DNA from: a bacterium SCSIO 12696
GTDB lineage: Bacteria; Pseudomonadota; Gammaproteobacteria; Pseudomonadales; Porticoccaceae
Reading direction: 5' to 3'
NCBI GenBank assembly: GCA_024397955.1
Contig: CP073744.1
Span: 1,488,001 to 1,552,000 of the forward strand
Length of the DNA stretch: 64,000 bases
Within the stretch, counting starts at the first letter, position 1, and each line of letters opens with the position of its first letter. Made by a program: the position numbers and the translations under genes. Below, one piece after another: positions 52,402 to 60,356 of this stretch. The notes beneath the pieces are model-generated. The model was not told the DNA's origin. It saw only the letters and a program-made list of their open reading frames with translations, and did not search any database.

Positions 52402-52896
52402 TTACAGGTCGGTAGCGGCTGTACTGCGAATTTTTTTCCAATTGGCCTTGGCTTTTTTGATGGTGCCCTTGCGGTCTTTTTGGAAGGCGTTATAGATTTC
52501 TTCATTGAGGAACAGGTAAAGCTTGTTGTCGACGACCGCCGCGTAGCGAGGGTTGCCATCAAACTTCTTACCCACGGAAACTCCAAAGGTGCAGAAGCCG
52601 CCGTTTTGAGGCATGTACTTCTTGGGGTTTTTCTTAAAAGCGTCGCGGTTTTGTGCGCTGTTGAAGTAGTACGCCGCACCGTCGTAAACCTCTGTATAGG
52701 CCGCAGTGCCCGCAGAGCGATTACCGGTATTTACAAAAGCAACCGGGTCAACACCGTGAACAGCCAACGGTGCACCAGCAGCGGTTAAGCCGCCACTCAC
52801 ATTGTATTCATCCGCTGCCAGCGCCGGCAGGGTGGCCGCGCTGGCGGCAAAAGCGATAGCGGAAACGGCGATAACTTTTCGAATTGCGTTAGACAT
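52402..52896 (-). CDS. Periplasmic YHS-domain protein
   Basis: A 164-residue exported protein (MSNAIRKVIAVSAIAFAASA, cleavage near ALAA). ATG 52896 has AAAGG at a normal distance; the ATG two codons upstream is too close to it. The YHS-like part is AVHGVDPVAFVNTGNRSAGT, YNFNSAQNRDAF-like (YYFNSAQNRDAFKKNPKKYM) and GFCTFGVSVGKKFDGNP. YHS domains often bind copper or other metals. Stand-alone gene. Confidence 0.88.
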   Translation of the reverse strand: MSNAIRKVIAVSAIAFAASAATLPALAADEYNVSGGLTAAGAPLAVHGVDPVAFVNTGNRSAGTAAYTEVYDGAAYYFNSAQNRDAFKKNPKKYMPQNGGFCTFGVSVGKKFDGNPRYAAVVDNKLYLFLNEEIYNAFQKDRKGTIKKAKANWKKIRSTAATDL

Positions 52897-53114
52897 GGTC
52901 ATTTTCCTTTCAGTGATTGATAACGTGATTTGGTGCCCGTTGACACTGAAAGCGATACTGCGCCCGCCGGTACGATGAATCAATTACCGACCAATATAAA
53001 GGGATTTTCTGCAAATAAATCAGTACGATTTGCAAAGAAATTTGACTTTTAAGGATTTTTTAAAGATGAAAAAGGCACTGCAATGAGTGCCTTTAAAGGA
53101 ATCAAGCGAGCTTG

Positions 53115-54041
53115 TTAGGCCACACTTTTGCGATACTCTTTAGGCGCAACGCCAAACTTGCCGCAAAACGCGCGGCTAAACGCCGCCGGTGATTGATAGC
53201 CAATCTGACTGGCCACCTGCTGCACACTGATGCGAGTGTCATCCAACAGGGCCAATGCCTTCTGCAAACGCCATTCAGACAGGTAAGACATGGGTGCCGT
53301 ATCCAGCAACTCTCGAAACCGATCTGAAAAACGGCTGCGCGACATAGCCGCTTCTGAGGCCAGCCGCTCCACGGTCCAGGGCTCTTCCGGGCGAGTGTGA
53401 ATCAACTGCAAGGCGCGGCCAATTTTGGGATCACTGAACGCCTCCAAAGCGGATTCAATCTGCGGATTTGCACCGATACCTGCGCGCAGTAATTCGATAA
53501 ACACAATTTCCGACAAGCGTGTGACCGCGGTGGTAGAACCGGGAGCGTCGGAGAAAATCCGCCGTACAATCAGCCGCAAAGTTTCGTCCAACAACGGCTG
53601 TTTGGCGCGGTCTGCCGCAGACGTTATCAGGTAATCCGGCAGCGAGCGCAGAATAGGATGACTGGCGCCATCGCGAAAACTGAAGTGGCCGCACACCATT
53701 TGCGTAGAGGCATTGGCGTTACCAGAACCCAGCGCCAATACACCACAGCCGTTATAACCGGCGTCTTTGAGTACGGTTTCCAGGGGCGGAGCTGTTTTGT
53801 CCGGTGCATCGGAAAGAACATGAGAGGCCCCACGGGGAATCAGCACCAGGTCTCCTGGGCCCAACTCCAAAGCTTGGCCGGATGGCAATTGCACATGGCA
53901 ACGCCCTTGTACAACCAGGTGAAAGCGCGCGGCCTCTTCAAAACTCGGCACCTCAACCGCCCAGGGCGAAGAAAAATCGGTGCGAAAATACAACGTGCCT
54001 TTCAGGTTTAGGGTATCGAGAATATCGTCAAGTACATCCAT
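53115..54041 (-). CDS. AraC-family transcriptional regulator with cupin sensor
   Basis: A 308-residue regulator. Residues ~1-185 are a cupin_6-type sensor (HLVVQGRCHVQLPSGQALEL, GDLVLIPRGASHVLSD). The C-terminal ~100 residues are the AraC double helix-turn-helix: WTVERLASEAAMSRSRFSDR and VQQVASQIGYQSPAAFSRAF followed by KFGVAPKEYR. Such regulators usually control an adjacent oxidoreductase or transporter; here the EamA gene lies immediately upstream on the same strand. Confidence 0.93.
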   Translation of the reverse strand: MDVLDDILDTLNLKGTLYFRTDFSSPWAVEVPSFEEAARFHLVVQGRCHVQLPSGQALELGPGDLVLIPRGASHVLSDAPDKTAPPLETVLKDAGYNGCGVLALGSGNANASTQMVCGHFSFRDGASHPILRSLPDYLITSAADRAKQPLLDETLRLIVRRIFSDAPGSTTAVTRLSEIVFIELLRAGIGANPQIESALEAFSDPKIGRALQLIHTRPEEPWTVERLASEAAMSRSRFSDRFRELLDTAPMSYLSEWRLQKALALLDDTRISVQQVASQIGYQSPAAFSRAFCGKFGVAPKEYRKSVA

Positions 54042-54114
54042 GGGTTGCCTGCATCAACATTGTGCAACTTACTCTGAGCGTTATCGCTGCAGTGAGTTCC
54101 ACAACCCAGGCAGA

Positions 54115-55011
54115 TTAATCCGGTGCCAGCCTCTCACTGCGGCGGCCGTGCTGCAAAATTTCGTACACTGCTACGCCCAAAATGATTGCACCACCAGCAA
54201 TCACCCAAATACTGGCGGACTCCCCAAGTACCAGCCAGGCTACCACCGCGCCCAGTACCGGCTGCGAACAACCGATGATAGACACAGTTTTGACCGGCAA
54301 GCGTTTCAGGCTTACTGCCAACAGCGTATGAGCACCGGCGGTGGTCAACAAACCCAGCATTAGCAGCAATAGCCAGTGTTGGCCGGTCATTTGCGGCAAC
54401 GATTGAAAATCCATAAACGGCAGCAGCACCAGTGCCACCGCCAACACTTGATGCAAAATCAATTTACTGCTGGCCACGTGGGAGTAACGATGCTTTAGCA
54501 ACAAATTGCGCACTGCAAACAGTAGAGCCGACAGAACTCCCCAAAAACACCCCATCAGTACCGGGCCACCAAAGGATGTGCTCAACTCTTCCCACACCAT
54601 CACTGTCAGCCCCAATAACACCAGCACACCGGCCAGCAGATCGGTGAATTTAAGGCGCTGTCCATGAGCAGCGATCCACGGCTCCAGCAGTATGGCGATC
54701 ACCGGGTAACTGAACAGCGCCAGCATACCAATAGCGACCGTGGACACCTGCATAGCGTGAAAATAGGTGACCCAGTGCAACGCCAGCAACACGCCCAGTG
54801 CGTAAACGCCTGCGCCTTGGCGCCAATTGCCCAAGCGCCAATTACTGCCCTGCAGCCAGCAAAACAGCAGCAACCCAATAAACGCCACCACACTGCGCAG
54901 CTGCGAAATAGTGGTGGCATCCATGGGAATCAGTTTGGCAAACAGGCCATTGAAAGACAGCAGCGCGATCTTGCCGTAAAGGGCCAAAAAGCCTTTTCGA
55001 TCAGAGTGCAT
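54115..55011 (-). CDS. EamA/DMT-family transporter
   Basis: A 298-residue inner membrane protein with ten hydrophobic helices in two EamA repeats (LSFNGLFAKLIPMDATTISQ and GVLSALLFAVRNLLLKHRYS starts). The second repeat has VSIIGCSQPVLGAVVAWLVL with GES, the conserved end-of-repeat block. It exports or imports small metabolites. Divergent from the amidotransferase gene across a palindromic region. The AraC regulator follows on the same strand. Confidence 0.9.
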   Translation of the reverse strand: MHSDRKGFLALYGKIALLSFNGLFAKLIPMDATTISQLRSVVAFIGLLLFCWLQGSNWRLGNWRQGAGVYALGVLLALHWVTYFHAMQVSTVAIGMLALFSYPVIAILLEPWIAAHGQRLKFTDLLAGVLVLLGLTVMVWEELSTSFGGPVLMGCFWGVLSALLFAVRNLLLKHRYSHVASSKLILHQVLAVALVLLPFMDFQSLPQMTGQHWLLLLMLGLLTTAGAHTLLAVSLKRLPVKTVSIIGCSQPVLGAVVAWLVLGESASIWVIAGGAIILGVAVYEILQHGRRSERLAPD

Positions 55012-55061
55012 AAAGGGTTGCCCTCAGGCTGTTGGCGGTTTAAATTTTTCTACAATCAAGT

Positions 55062-55110
55062 TCGCGAAAATGCATTACGGGCACTTCTAAAAATAGTGAT
55101 ATTTTCGCGA
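55062..55110. promoter_or_regulatory. Palindromic operator candidate between EamA and amidotransferase genes
   Basis: TCGCGAAAAT (55062-55071) and ATTTTCGCGA (55101-55110) are perfect inverted repeats separated by 29 bases, about three helical turns. They sit between divergent genes, where a dimeric or looping repressor could bind. No known regulator matches by eye. Confidence 0.45.
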
Positions 55111-55220
55111 GAGCAAGACGGCGGCGCACGGAGACCCGCAGTGTATAAGGGATACATGAGGAGTCGAGTACGACGCCAACGCCGCTATCGTGGAAATAGT
55201 GCATTTTTTGAGGTGTCCTT

Positions 55221-55964
55221 ATGGCAAAGGTTCTGGTATTCCAACATGTTCCCTACGAGCCCTTGGGGTTGTTGGACCCAATGTTGCGCAGCCATCGCCA
55301 CCGGATTCGCTACGTCAATTTTGCCCGCGGTGATGCCACTATCCCGGCCCTGGATAACTACGCCGCCCTGATCGTACTGGGTGGGCCAATGAATATTTGC
55401 CAAGAGGCACAATACCCTCACCTGGCGTTGGAAAAGCAGGCTATTTTACAGGCTATGGAGCAGCAAATCCCGGTTCTGGGTATTTGCCTGGGGGCGCAAT
55501 TGATTGCCAGCGCTCTTGGAGCAAAGGTGTTCCCGGCAAGCACAGTAGAAATTGGTTGGCACCCAGTGCACGCCAGCGAATACGCAGCGAATGACGCTCT
55601 TGGTCAACATTTTGCCAATACTGAAACCATCTTCCAGTGGCACGGCCACACCTTCGATTTGCCCGCTAATGCGGTACCGCTAAGCTATGGTGATCGGTGC
55701 CGTAACCAGGCATTTCGGGTAGGCACCAACACTTACGGCTTGCAATTTCACCTAGAGGCCTGTGAATCCGTTATCGAACGTTGGTTAACCGTGCCCCAAC
55801 ATCAGGATGATTTGTCCCGGCTGGCACCTGGGGCTGCGGAAGACGTTCGCCAGCAAAACATCAATGCCCTACCCCGCTCACAACAATTGGCGGAACAGGT
55901 ATTTGGTGCGTTTATTGAACTGCTGCCTCCAGTGCGAAGGCAGCATCAATTGAGTTCGCGATAA
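55221..55964 (+). CDS. Class I glutamine amidotransferase-like protein
   Basis: A 247-residue cytoplasmic protein with a GATase-1 fold. The nucleophile Cys lies in VLGICLGAQLIAS, the G-G-P oxyanion region is IVLGGPMNI, and the His and Glu of the triad are in TYGLQFHLEA. It has no synthase domain of its own, like the guaA-homologous single-domain proteins of unknown substrate (some hydrolyse gamma-glutamyl compounds). ATG 55221 follows GAGGT. Confidence 0.92.
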   Translation: MAKVLVFQHVPYEPLGLLDPMLRSHRHRIRYVNFARGDATIPALDNYAALIVLGGPMNICQEAQYPHLALEKQAILQAMEQQIPVLGICLGAQLIASALGAKVFPASTVEIGWHPVHASEYAANDALGQHFANTETIFQWHGHTFDLPANAVPLSYGDRCRNQAFRVGTNTYGLQFHLEACESVIERWLTVPQHQDDLSRLAPGAAEDVRQQNINALPRSQQLAEQVFGAFIELLPPVRRQHQLSSR

Positions 55965-56163
55965 AAATAGCTGCGGGCAGCTAGCTTCGGGCGGCGAGCA
56001 GTACCGCGCGAGTGTTACCCTGAGGAGAACAACTACATAAGGATCTCAGAATCGGAAACCTGTGAGATACTTATGCGGCTGCGCCGCTCAGAATAACGGA
56101 ATTCAGTACTCAATATAGCAATTACGCTGGATCTGCCCGCAGTCCGTAGCCCGCCGCTCGCAG
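55965..56163. repeat. Intergenic repeat-like region at the AIM24 gene 3' end
   Basis: No coding frame. It ends in GTAGCCCGCCGCTCGCAGCT running into AIM24's stop codon. A sister segment (GTAGCCCGC...GCTCGCAGCTAACTC) lies at 60325-60356 at the 3' end of lpd. GGGCAGCTAGCTTCGGGC at its left resembles GGCGGCTAGCTACGGGCTGC near 60205. Confidence 0.5.
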
Positions 56164-56958
56164 CTAACTCCCATCCACCATACGGCCAATCCCCCCCAAC
56201 ACTGACCCTTCACCCTTGTCGGAGCCACCGTGGCTCGGCGCGCTCTCGATAATACGATCCGCGAGGCGCGAGAATGGCAAGCTCTGCACCCAAACCGTAC
56301 CTGTGCCCTTTAAGGTCGCCAGGAATAATCCCTCACCCCCAAACACCATGGATTTAAGATTACCCGCCCGCTCAATGCTGTAATCAATACCTTGGGAAAA
56401 GGCCACCAAACAGCCGGTATCAACCCGCAGGGTTTCGCCGTTCAACTCCTTGCGCACCAAAGTGCCACCGGCGTGGACAAAGGCCATGCCGTCGCCTTCG
56501 ATGGTTTGCAAAATAAAACCTTCACCGCCAAAGAAACCCGCACCCAAGCGCTTGTTAAAGGTAATGCTGATTTTGGTACCCAGTGCTGCAGCCAGAAATG
56601 CATCCTTCTGGCAGGTAATTTTGCCGCCTTCTTTTTCCATATCCAGAGCGACAATGGTGCCGGGGTAAGGGGCGGAAAACGCCACCCGCTTTTTACCCAC
56701 GCCAGTATTGGTAAAGTGGGTGGTAAAAATCGACTCGCCTGTGAGCATACGCTTGCCAGCGCTGAACAGCTTGCCCATGATTCCCTGATCCGGATCAGAG
56801 CCATCCCCCATCTTGGTTTTAAAGTCGATGCTTTCCTCCATGTAGGTCATGGCTCCGGCTTCGGCAATAACGGTTTCGCCGGGATCCAGCTCCACTTCCA
56901 CCAGCTGAATATCATGGCCTTTGATGTCGTAATCTACTTCGTGGCAATGCTGCGGCAT
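56164..56958 (-). CDS. AIM24 / TIGR00266-family protein
   Basis: A 264-residue protein; ATG 56958 ([12 protein letters not shown]) has GAGGGA upstream and the longer open frame runs into a terminator. It shows [40 protein letters not shown] and [20 protein letters not shown], the double beta-barrel repeat of the AIM24 family. The ending [20 protein letters not shown] is a flexible tail. Bacterial members are cytoplasmic with unknown function. Transcribed after the aminotransferase terminator. Confidence 0.9.
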   Translation of the reverse strand: MPQHCHEVDYDIKGHDIQLVEVELDPGETVIAEAGAMTYMEESIDFKTKMGDGSDPDQGIMGKLFSAGKRMLTGESIFTTHFTNTGVGKKRVAFSAPYPGTIVALDMEKEGGKITCQKDAFLAAALGTKISITFNKRLGAGFFGGEGFILQTIEGDGMAFVHAGGTLVRKELNGETLRVDTGCLVAFSQGIDYSIERAGNLKSMVFGGEGLFLATLKGTGTVWVQSLPFSRLADRIIESAPSHGGSDKGEGSVLGGIGRMVDGS

Positions 56959-56999
56959 ATTCCGTCCCTCTATGTATTTCGGCATGCGTAAAAACAAAA

Positions 57000-57019
57000 A
57001 GCCCCGCGACGGCGGGGCT
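57000..57019 (-). terminator. Intrinsic terminator after the class V aminotransferase gene
   Basis: An 8-bp GC-rich stem (AGCCCCGC / GCGGGGCT, GACG loop) followed on the minus strand by TTTTTGTTTTT. It separates the aminotransferase transcript from the AIM24 gene. Confidence 0.88.
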
Positions 57020-57058
57020 ATTATTGAATATCAGAAATTCTCTACACTCAAGTATTGA

Positions 57059-58714
57059 TCAATCGTCTTGAGGCAGTGAAAACCAGCGCAGTTTTTCCGC
57101 GCTAGGCGGTAACTCCAGAGCAAACACAGTGGCATCTCGCTCTTGCTTGGTAAGCTCTGCTTCAGCAATATCAAGGAAGTGCTGCAAAGGGTTTTCCTCT
57201 TTGCCCAGGCGGTGATCTGAAGCCTGAAAACTGCCGGATTCATAGCTGATCGCTTCCAGATCCACCGCAATCGGCATGCGGCGGTTCTGGTAGAGCCACA
57301 CTCCGTGGCTGGATTCAAAGCGGTAATAAGGCAGCAGTTTGTAACCGTGCTCTGCCACCAGCTCCACCGCTCTCACCAAATACTCAAAAGTCTCTTCATC
57401 AATAAAGTAATTGAAGTTCATGCGAATCCAGCCCGGCCGCAGAATCATCAAACCTTTATCCATTTCCGCTTCCAGGGCTTTGCTGTACGCCATGTCCATG
57501 CCCAGCAATTCATGACCGTAAGGCCCGGCACAAGAACAACCGCCACGGGACTGAATGCCAAACAGATCGTTGAGCACAGCTACCACAAACCCGTAATGCA
57601 GGTTTTTACCCTTGTGCTTGAGTTGCAGGGAAATGATGGACAGGCGATCGGAGTCCGGGCAACCCAGAATTTCGATATCCGGGTGCTGACGCCAGCGGGC
57701 AATGGCGCGGGTGATAAAGTCATGTTCCCGGCGCTCGATTTCGTCGGTGCCCACCGCCGCCTGCAGCTGGAACACCAGACCCGCACGAATGGACTCCACA
57801 ATGGCCGGAGTCCCCCCCTCTTCGCGGCGCTCCAGATCATCTGTGTACAGGTGATCTTCCGGGGTAACGTATTTTACAGTTCCGCCGCCGACAATGGCCG
57901 GTACCCGGTTCGACAGAATTGACCGCTTTGCCACCAGAATTCCCGGCGTACCCGGGCCGCCAACAAATTTATGGGGAGAGATAAACACCGCATCCTTATG
58001 AGCATCGTCGGCGCCATTCATATCAATGCCCACGTAGGGCGAAGCCGCGGCGTAATCCCAAAACGACAGGGCATTGTGAGCGTGCAGCAAGCGCGCCACC
58101 CTATCAACGTCGGTTTTCAAGCCGGTGACATTGGAAGCTGCTGAGAAGCTGCCAATCTTGAGTGGCCTGTCCGCGTACTCTTTCAACGACGCCTCTAACC
58201 TTTCCAGGTTCATTGCCCCGCTGTCTCTGAGCGGAATGGTCACCACATCGGCAATGGTTTCCCGCCAGGGCAACTCGTTGGAATGGTGCTCGTAAGGGCC
58301 GATAAACACCACCGGGCGCTGATCCTGGGGGATTTGAGCCAACAATTGATGACGCTCACTGAGGTCGGCGGGAAGACGCAGGTTGAGAATATCGATCAAC
58401 TTGTCTACGGCAGCCGTGGCACCGGGGCCGGAGAACAACACCAGGTCATCGTCACCGCAATTCAGGGATCGCTTGATAATATCCCGGGCCTGCTCTCGCA
58501 GCAGGGTTGTCTGCATGCCAGTGTACGAGGTTTCCGTATGGGTATTGGCGTAGTACGGCAACACCCGCTGGCGAATAAAATCTTCAATAAAGTCCAGGGA
58601 GCGACCAGAGGCGGTGTAATCCGCGTACACCAGTGGTTTAACACCAAAAGCGGTTTCAATCTGCTGGCGCTCGCCAATCACCGATTGGTTGATCGACTCT
58701 ATAAGTTGCTGCAT
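57059..58714 (-). CDS. Class V aminotransferase / cysteine desulfurase-like PLP enzyme
   Basis: A 551-residue cytoplasmic PLP enzyme, longer than usual SufS/IscS by about 130 residues, mostly a C-terminal extension. The PLP-lysine lies in VFISPHKFVGGPGTPGI; PLYADYTASGRS-like N-terminus, TETSYTGMQTTLLREQARDI and SFSAASNVTG also fit class V enzymes. A Cys pair in SRGGCSCAGPYGHELLG could hold persulfide or metal. ATG 58714 is preferred over a TTG one codon earlier. Divergent from an Lrp-family gene, which suggests an amino acid substrate. Confidence 0.85.
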   Translation of the reverse strand: MQQLIESINQSVIGERQQIETAFGVKPLVYADYTASGRSLDFIEDFIRQRVLPYYANTHTETSYTGMQTTLLREQARDIIKRSLNCGDDDLVLFSGPGATAAVDKLIDILNLRLPADLSERHQLLAQIPQDQRPVVFIGPYEHHSNELPWRETIADVVTIPLRDSGAMNLERLEASLKEYADRPLKIGSFSAASNVTGLKTDVDRVARLLHAHNALSFWDYAAASPYVGIDMNGADDAHKDAVFISPHKFVGGPGTPGILVAKRSILSNRVPAIVGGGTVKYVTPEDHLYTDDLERREEGGTPAIVESIRAGLVFQLQAAVGTDEIERREHDFITRAIARWRQHPDIEILGCPDSDRLSIISLQLKHKGKNLHYGFVVAVLNDLFGIQSRGGCSCAGPYGHELLGMDMAYSKALEAEMDKGLMILRPGWIRMNFNYFIDEETFEYLVRAVELVAEHGYKLLPYYRFESSHGVWLYQNRRMPIAVDLEAISYESGSFQASDHRLGKEENPLQHFLDIAEAELTKQERDATVFALELPPSAEKLRWFSLPQDD

Positions 58715-59038
58715 CAAAAGAACCTTTTGCCTTCAAAGGGGAGAAATACCGTCGAAGACGGGATTTTAGTTTAACGCCCGAGAAATTTCGTTGCTAAATC
58801 TGCAATTGCACACAATGATTTAGATCAAAGTTTCAGTATCTTTAACTTCTGCGAAACAGAAAAAACGCGCAACCATCGGCAAAACATTCGCCAACAGCAT
58901 TTGAGAGGTAAGCGCCCACTGCACACAAGAAAAACAAAGTCGTGATTTGCAGCGTTCTATAAGGCAATATACGCAACACTGTTTCAAAAAATCAGCTAAT
59001 CGAAAAACAATATCACTGTATCGGGGATGTGCTCAACC
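58715..59038. other. 324-base divergent promoter region of aminotransferase and Lrp genes
   Basis: No coding frame. It must hold promoters for both genes; only an FNR-like box (58815-58828) stands out. The right half is rich in AAAACAA-type sequence near the Lrp start, and no clear -35/-10 pair was found. Confidence 0.5.
58815..58828. promoter_or_regulatory. FNR/Anr-like box
   Basis: ATGAT-TTAG-ATCAA (inverse TTGAT-CTAA-ATCAT) matches the FNR consensus TTGAT-N4-ATCAA in 9 of 10 positions. It lies about 100 bases upstream of the aminotransferase start and 210 before the Lrp start, in a divergent promoter region. Confidence 0.5.
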
Positions 59039-59494
59039 ATGGACAAATTCGACAAAGCCATTTTGGAGACCCTGCAACGGGACGCAACCCTCTCCGTCGC
59101 TGAAATCGCCGACCGCATATCCTTGTCAAAAACCGCTTGTTGGCGGCGGATTCAAAAGCTTGAAAGCGAGGGGGTGGTCAAATCACGGGTCGCCCTTTTG
59201 GACCCAGAGAAACTCAACCTTTCTCTGACCGTGTTTATTTCCATTCGCACCAACCAGCACAACCAGAACTGGCTGCACGAGTTTCGTCAGGTGGTCAGTG
59301 GTATTGCCGAAGTCTTGGAGGTATACCGCATGAGTGGTGAGTTGGATTACCTGGTACGTGCGGTGGTTTCCGACATGGTGGGTTTTGACAAGCTGTATCA
59401 GGAACTGATTAAAGCGGATTTATTCGATGTCAGTTCCAGTTTTGTGATGGAAACCATCAAGCACACCACTGAACTGCCATTGGATAATATTTAA
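59039..59494 (+). CDS. Lrp/AsnC-family transcriptional regulator
   Basis: A 151-residue regulator. The N-terminal winged helix-turn-helix is FDKAILETLQRDATLSVAEI followed by ADRISLSKTACWRRIQKLES. The C-terminal ligand-binding (RAM) domain has VLEVYRMSGELDYLVRAVVS, the typical G-x-x-D-Y block. ATG 59039 (MDKFDKAILE) is used; a further upstream start adds four residues. Divergent from the class V aminotransferase gene, which it probably regulates in response to an amino acid. Confidence 0.95.
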   Translation: MDKFDKAILETLQRDATLSVAEIADRISLSKTACWRRIQKLESEGVVKSRVALLDPEKLNLSLTVFISIRTNQHNQNWLHEFRQVVSGIAEVLEVYRMSGELDYLVRAVVSDMVGFDKLYQELIKADLFDVSSSFVMETIKHTTELPLDNI

Positions 59495-59569
59495 AGCACT
59501 GTTTTACTGGGAACTTTGCATTTATCGGCAATCTAATTAGGTTGCTTTTTCTCAACAGGGATTTTCATT

Positions 59570-60184
59570 ATGAAAACGGTTACCGCTGCATTTACCACGT
59601 TGCTCCTGCTGCTATACGGCACTCTGAGCTTTGCCGGATTGGCTGAATCTTCTGCCGACACCAACCCACTGAAGGCTGGCGAAGCCATTCCCAATGTGAC
59701 GTTAGCTTCGTCCACTCAGAATAACGTCAATCTTGCGCAACTGGAAAAACCGACCATCGCCATTTTTTACCGTGGCGGCTGGTGCCCCTACTGCAACCGT
59801 CACTTGCGCGAAATTCAGGGCATTCAGCAACAACTATTGGATATGGGCTACGACATTGTGGGTATCAGCCCGGACATGCCAGAGAAATTAAAAACCACAG
59901 TGAACGGCGAACAACTGCAATATCAACTGCTGTCGGATAACCGCGGCGAAGCCGCAAGAGCCTTTGGCATCGCCTTCGACGCCGCCAAAGAGTACAAAGA
60001 AAAGTACGGTGACCGCATCATCACATTACTGGAAGGCTTTTCCGGTGAATCTCACCACCAGTTGCCGGTACCCTCGGTGTTTATCCTCAAGGGTGACAAA
60101 ATTGCCTACACCTACTCGAACCCGGATTACACCACACGTCTATCCGCCGATGAACTGCTGGCAGCGGCCAAGGCTGCGAAATAA
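59570..60184 (+). CDS. Periplasmic thioredoxin-fold / peroxiredoxin-like protein
   Basis: A 204-residue exported protein with signal peptide (MKTVTAAFTTLLLLLYGTLS, cleavage after SFA). The AhpC-TSA-like fold has PTIAIFYRGGWCPYCNRHLR, where CPYC could work as a resolving disulfide, and QYQLLSDNRGEAARAFGIAF, YGDRIITLLEGFSGESHHQL, VFILKGDKIAYTY. It may reduce peroxides or disulfides in the periplasm. Followed by a strong bidirectional terminator. Confidence 0.9.
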   Translation: MKTVTAAFTTLLLLLYGTLSFAGLAESSADTNPLKAGEAIPNVTLASSTQNNVNLAQLEKPTIAIFYRGGWCPYCNRHLREIQGIQQQLLDMGYDIVGISPDMPEKLKTTVNGEQLQYQLLSDNRGEAARAFGIAFDAAKEYKEKYGDRIITLLEGFSGESHHQLPVPSVFILKGDKIAYTYSNPDYTTRLSADELLAAAKAAK

Positions 60185-60271
60185 ATCATTCGCTCCGGGC
60201 AGCTGGCGGCTAGCTACGGGCTGCCCAAGCAAGTTTCATGTGCAAACCATGAATTAAATGGGTAAAAAAGC

Positions 60272-60304
60272 AAAAACCGAGCTCTAATACAGAGCTCGGT
60301 TTTT
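60272..60304. terminator. Bidirectional intrinsic terminator
   Basis: A perfect 14-bp stem (AAAAACCGAGCTCT against AGAGCTCGGTTTTT) with an AATAC loop and flanking A and T tracts, between the convergent thioredoxin-fold gene and lpd. Confidence 0.92.
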
Positions 60305-60324
60305 TTATTTGGCACAAACTGCTC

Positions 60325-60356
60325 GTAGCCCGCAGCAAGAAGCTCGCAGCTAACTC
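60325..60356. repeat. Intergenic repeat at the lpd 3' end
   Basis: GTAGCCCGCAGCAAGAAGCT continuing to CGCAGCTAACTC directly before the lpd stop. A related copy lies at 56146-56170, likewise against a minus-strand gene end, so the repeat may be a 3'-end element. Confidence 0.5.
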
